A DNA stretch of 64,000 nucleotides, from assembly GCA_012295275.1 (NCBI GenBank), contig CM022666.1, positions 7,798,265 through 7,862,264 of the forward strand. The letters run 5' to 3'. Below are positions 62,103-64,000 of this stretch, piece by piece (position 1 is the stretch's first letter; every line of letters begins with the position of its first letter). A program made the translations under genes and the position numbers. The DNA comes from Chrysomallon squamiferum (taxonomy: Eukaryota; Mollusca; Gastropoda; Neomphalida; Peltospiridae). The notes beneath the pieces are model-generated. The model was not told where the DNA came from, did not search any database, and saw only the letters and a list, made by a program, of their open reading frames with translations.

Positions 62103-62310
62103 TTAAATGAAGGTGATTCTTGTTCTGGCTTGGTTCACCTGCCACACGTTTAATTCTTCATATTCTTCAATACAAGCATCCACGTGGTCGGGCTTGAACC
62201 CCTTCGATGTGCACTGTTCCATGACGTCATTTATCTTCACGGATTTAGCTCCCTTGTCTGGGGCCATGTCCCGAACAATGGCAAAAATCTGGTCAGTGAA
62301 GTTCTGTGTT
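62103..62310 (-). CDS. MCM7: MCM7 last exon (C-terminal winged helix)
   Basis: MCM7 is a subunit of the MCM2-7 helicase that unwinds DNA at replication forks. This exon starts after TTTACAG with one base completing an arginine codon and encodes 68 residues to TAA at 62105-62103. The order [22 protein letters not shown], then [11 protein letters not shown] and TRITF matches the C-terminal winged-helix domain; vertebrate MCM7 ends with nearly the same [12 protein letters not shown] and SRTRITFV. It converges on the glypican gene. Confidence 0.96.
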
Positions 62311-62581
62311 CTGTAAATATATATACAATTTTTCTTTAAATTAATGTTTATTTTATTTTACATTTATTTAATGTAAAATTACTTGAAATTCAAGATAAAT
62401 ATGTTAATAAAATTGTTTAATATAAAATAAATATATATAAGTGAAATTTTTTTTTTTTATAAGTCTTTATTTAAATGCACTTAAGTAAAAATTATTTTTA
62501 TCACTTTCAATAACTTAAGAAATGATGTACCAAACACAAAATAATAAATTAACATAAATATAATTAAGCGAAATCACAAAC
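62311..62581 (-). other. MCM7: MCM7 last intron (271 bp)
   Basis: On the minus strand it runs from GTTTGT at 62581 to TTTACAG at 62311. It is very AT-rich and contains nothing else visible. Confidence 0.93.
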
Positions 62582-62691
62582 CGTTTGTTCACGTCATGAT
62601 GAGCGTTCAGTGAATCTTTGGACATCTCAGTCAGCCTCATTGCTTCATTGACATCTTCTTTTTCAACAACATCGGCTAAACGAAGTCGTGC
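62582..62691 (-). CDS. MCM7: MCM7 penultimate exon
   Basis: It starts after TGTTTCAG in phase 0 and ends with CG before the donor GTTTGT, so CG|A forms an arginine with the next exon. The 36 residues [20 protein letters not shown] and TEMSKDSL are near-identical to vertebrate MCM7 ([24 protein letters not shown]). The segment lies at the end of the AAA+ module and leads into the linker to the winged helix; NAHHDVNKR is the variable linker start. Confidence 0.97.
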
Positions 62692-63639
62692 CTGAAACAC
62701 AACAGACTAATATTAATACTTGACCCTTAACAGAATTTTAGTAAATAAAATGTCTCCAATATGTATGCTGAAAGCATGTGGTAAAAAATTAAGTTTTATT
62801 TAAACACAGACATAGACATATATAAAAAATAAAGTTAAAGAAAAGAAAAAAAAGTACAGTACAGTAAAGTAAAATAAAATAAAATTTAACCTTCATGAGT
62901 ATTTATGATTGTTCAAGACTGTTTTGAGGGATTTTCCACCAGTGACTTAGTTCTAGAAATTAACTGTGGTCTGCGTTACATGAGACCAAGCATCAGGGGA
63001 CAACTTAGGTGTTTTGACGACATAGATTAGACAAAGTAGGGATATTTTATTGGAAATAACATTACAAAAAATCAGGACTTTTGCTAAAGTGACGACTTAC
63101 TATATTTCCAATTTTTATTAATTATACTTATTTACTATTATTTCAATTATAATTTTTCATGGGGGAAAGGCAAAGTATTAAGACTGAGTTTTTAAAAACA
63201 TATATTAACCGTTGTAACAATTTTACTGATTCTGCAATAATGATATGAAAAATGAAAAAGAATTACTTGAAAAACCCTATTATTTCTGCATCAACAAAAA
63301 TATAAAAATTAATCAAATCTAACACATAAATAACAGTGACAAGGTCTCTAAAATATAAATATAACCTAATTTTTTTTTATCAGTTTTGCCCCCCCAAAAA
63401 AGAAGAAATAATGACAATGGTAAATATAAATATACTCAAAAAAGAATCAATATTGCAATAATAAAGAAGAAGAGAGAGGAGAAAAAAACAACCCAAAACA
63501 CCTCTGCAATATAACCATCAGTTATAAAAATTAAAAATAAATGTACCCTAGAAGAATGAGAAATTTTTCTGCAATAAAAGGGAAATTTGTTTAAAAGTAA
63601 CGACAGTCATAAAAATACGTATGCCCAAAAAGGACCCAC
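62692..63639 (-). other. MCM7: MCM7 intron (0.95 kb)
   Basis: Donor GTGGGT at 63639 and acceptor TTTCAG at 62692 on the minus strand. AT-rich, with short A-runs; no other feature is visible. Confidence 0.92.
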
Positions 63640-63808
63640 CAGTGCAGTAGCCAATCGGAGAATGGCTAGCAGAGTTCGAGCGCTGGTGAAGGTCATGTCC
63701 TTACTGTTTCTGGCCTCCTTCCTCATTTCCACATAGGCTCCTGTGATGTACTCTGCCAGACTCTCAGGTACAGCAGGACACTTCTTCTTACACAAAGCAA
63801 TGTATCGT
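63640..63808 (-). CDS. MCM7: MCM7 exon with AAA+ sensor-2 region
   Basis: The exon starts after GGTTACAG with one base of a split codon and ends CTG|GTGGGT. It encodes [20 protein letters not shown], then [13 protein letters not shown] and [18 protein letters not shown]. This is the helical part of the MCM AAA+ ATPase; the arginine of [11 protein letters not shown] is at the position usually described as the sensor-2 arginine that contacts ATP of the neighbouring subunit. Joined to the next exon it gives ATAL-ARLRL exactly as in other MCM7 proteins. Together the three exons encode about 162 of the roughly 720 residues; the N-terminal and Walker A/B parts lie outside the window. Confidence 0.97.
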
Positions 63809-64000
63809 CTGTAACCAGGACAAAAAATAAAATTACACACATGTATGAAAGATCGTATTCAAATTGTAAGTTTATAAATAAATACCCGAAAAGTTAGGTA
63901 AAATGGAAAAAAAAAAGAAAAACAAAAGAAAAGAAAGAGGAACAGTTGCTTTAGAAAAATAAACTTACATCTTAAATTCACTGCAAATGATATTAAGATG
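63809..64000 (-). other. MCM7: MCM7 intron, part
   Basis: This is sequence upstream (on the minus strand) of the sensor-2 exon. The end of the preceding exon may lie at 63969 (AT|GTAAGT on the minus strand), but the few codons before it do not match MCM7 well, so no exon is called. Confidence 0.6.

Noticed and set aside
63969-64000. End of a further upstream MCM7 exon, given a strong GTAAGT donor on the minus strand
   Set aside because: The codons before it (SEFK preceded by HLNIIC) do not resemble the MCM7 segment expected before RYIA, so the match to a donor may be chance or a short exon that cannot be verified.

Overview
This is eukaryotic (animal) DNA: two multi-exon genes with canonical GT-AG introns are spread through very AT-rich DNA packed with simple repeats. 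The proteins (a heparan-sulphate glypican and the replication helicase subunit MCM7) are metazoan-like. The long introns, the heavy (CA)n/(GA)n/(ATT)n content and the recurring AAGGGARATAAC-type boxes suggest a lophotrochozoan, most likely a mollusc. That placement is inference; no species-specific element was recognised.

Plus strand, positions 1549 to 52873: the 3' part of a glypican gene, nearest to the GPC5/GPC3/Dally branch. Five coding exons (1549-2248, 7341-7600, 45021-45147, 48911-49091, 52737-52873) join in compatible phases and encode the C-terminal 468 or so residues: most of the cysteine-rich core, the Ser-Gly heparan-sulphate attachment region and a hydrophobic GPI-anchor tail. 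The signal peptide and first exon(s) lie upstream of the window. The first exon here carries an apparent one-base deletion near 2094. The intron between the second and third of these exons is 37.4 kb.

Minus strand, 64000 to about 61510: the 3' end of MCM7, three coding exons (63808-63640, 62691-62582, 62310-62103) covering the end of the AAA+ region and the C-terminal winged helix, followed by a plausible poly(A) signal. The two genes converge tail to tail across about 8.6 kb.

Most of the rest is intron. It has no recognisable transposon coding sequence. It is a patchwork of microsatellites, clean minisatellites (units of 16 to 78 bp) and many decayed local tandem duplications with units of about 50 to 300 bp. 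The most notable items are a minisatellite that repeatedly copies the 3' splice site and first bases of a glypican exon (855-1548), a 44-bp satellite built from two 22-bp halves (31726-32917) bracketed by a duplicated 310-bp segment, a pair of terminal-exon-like copies identical over 92 bp (57.0 and 60.9 kb), and RFX X-box palindromes in non-coding DNA. I found no CRISPR array, tRNA or rRNA gene, no viral gene and no convincing new multi-gene system.
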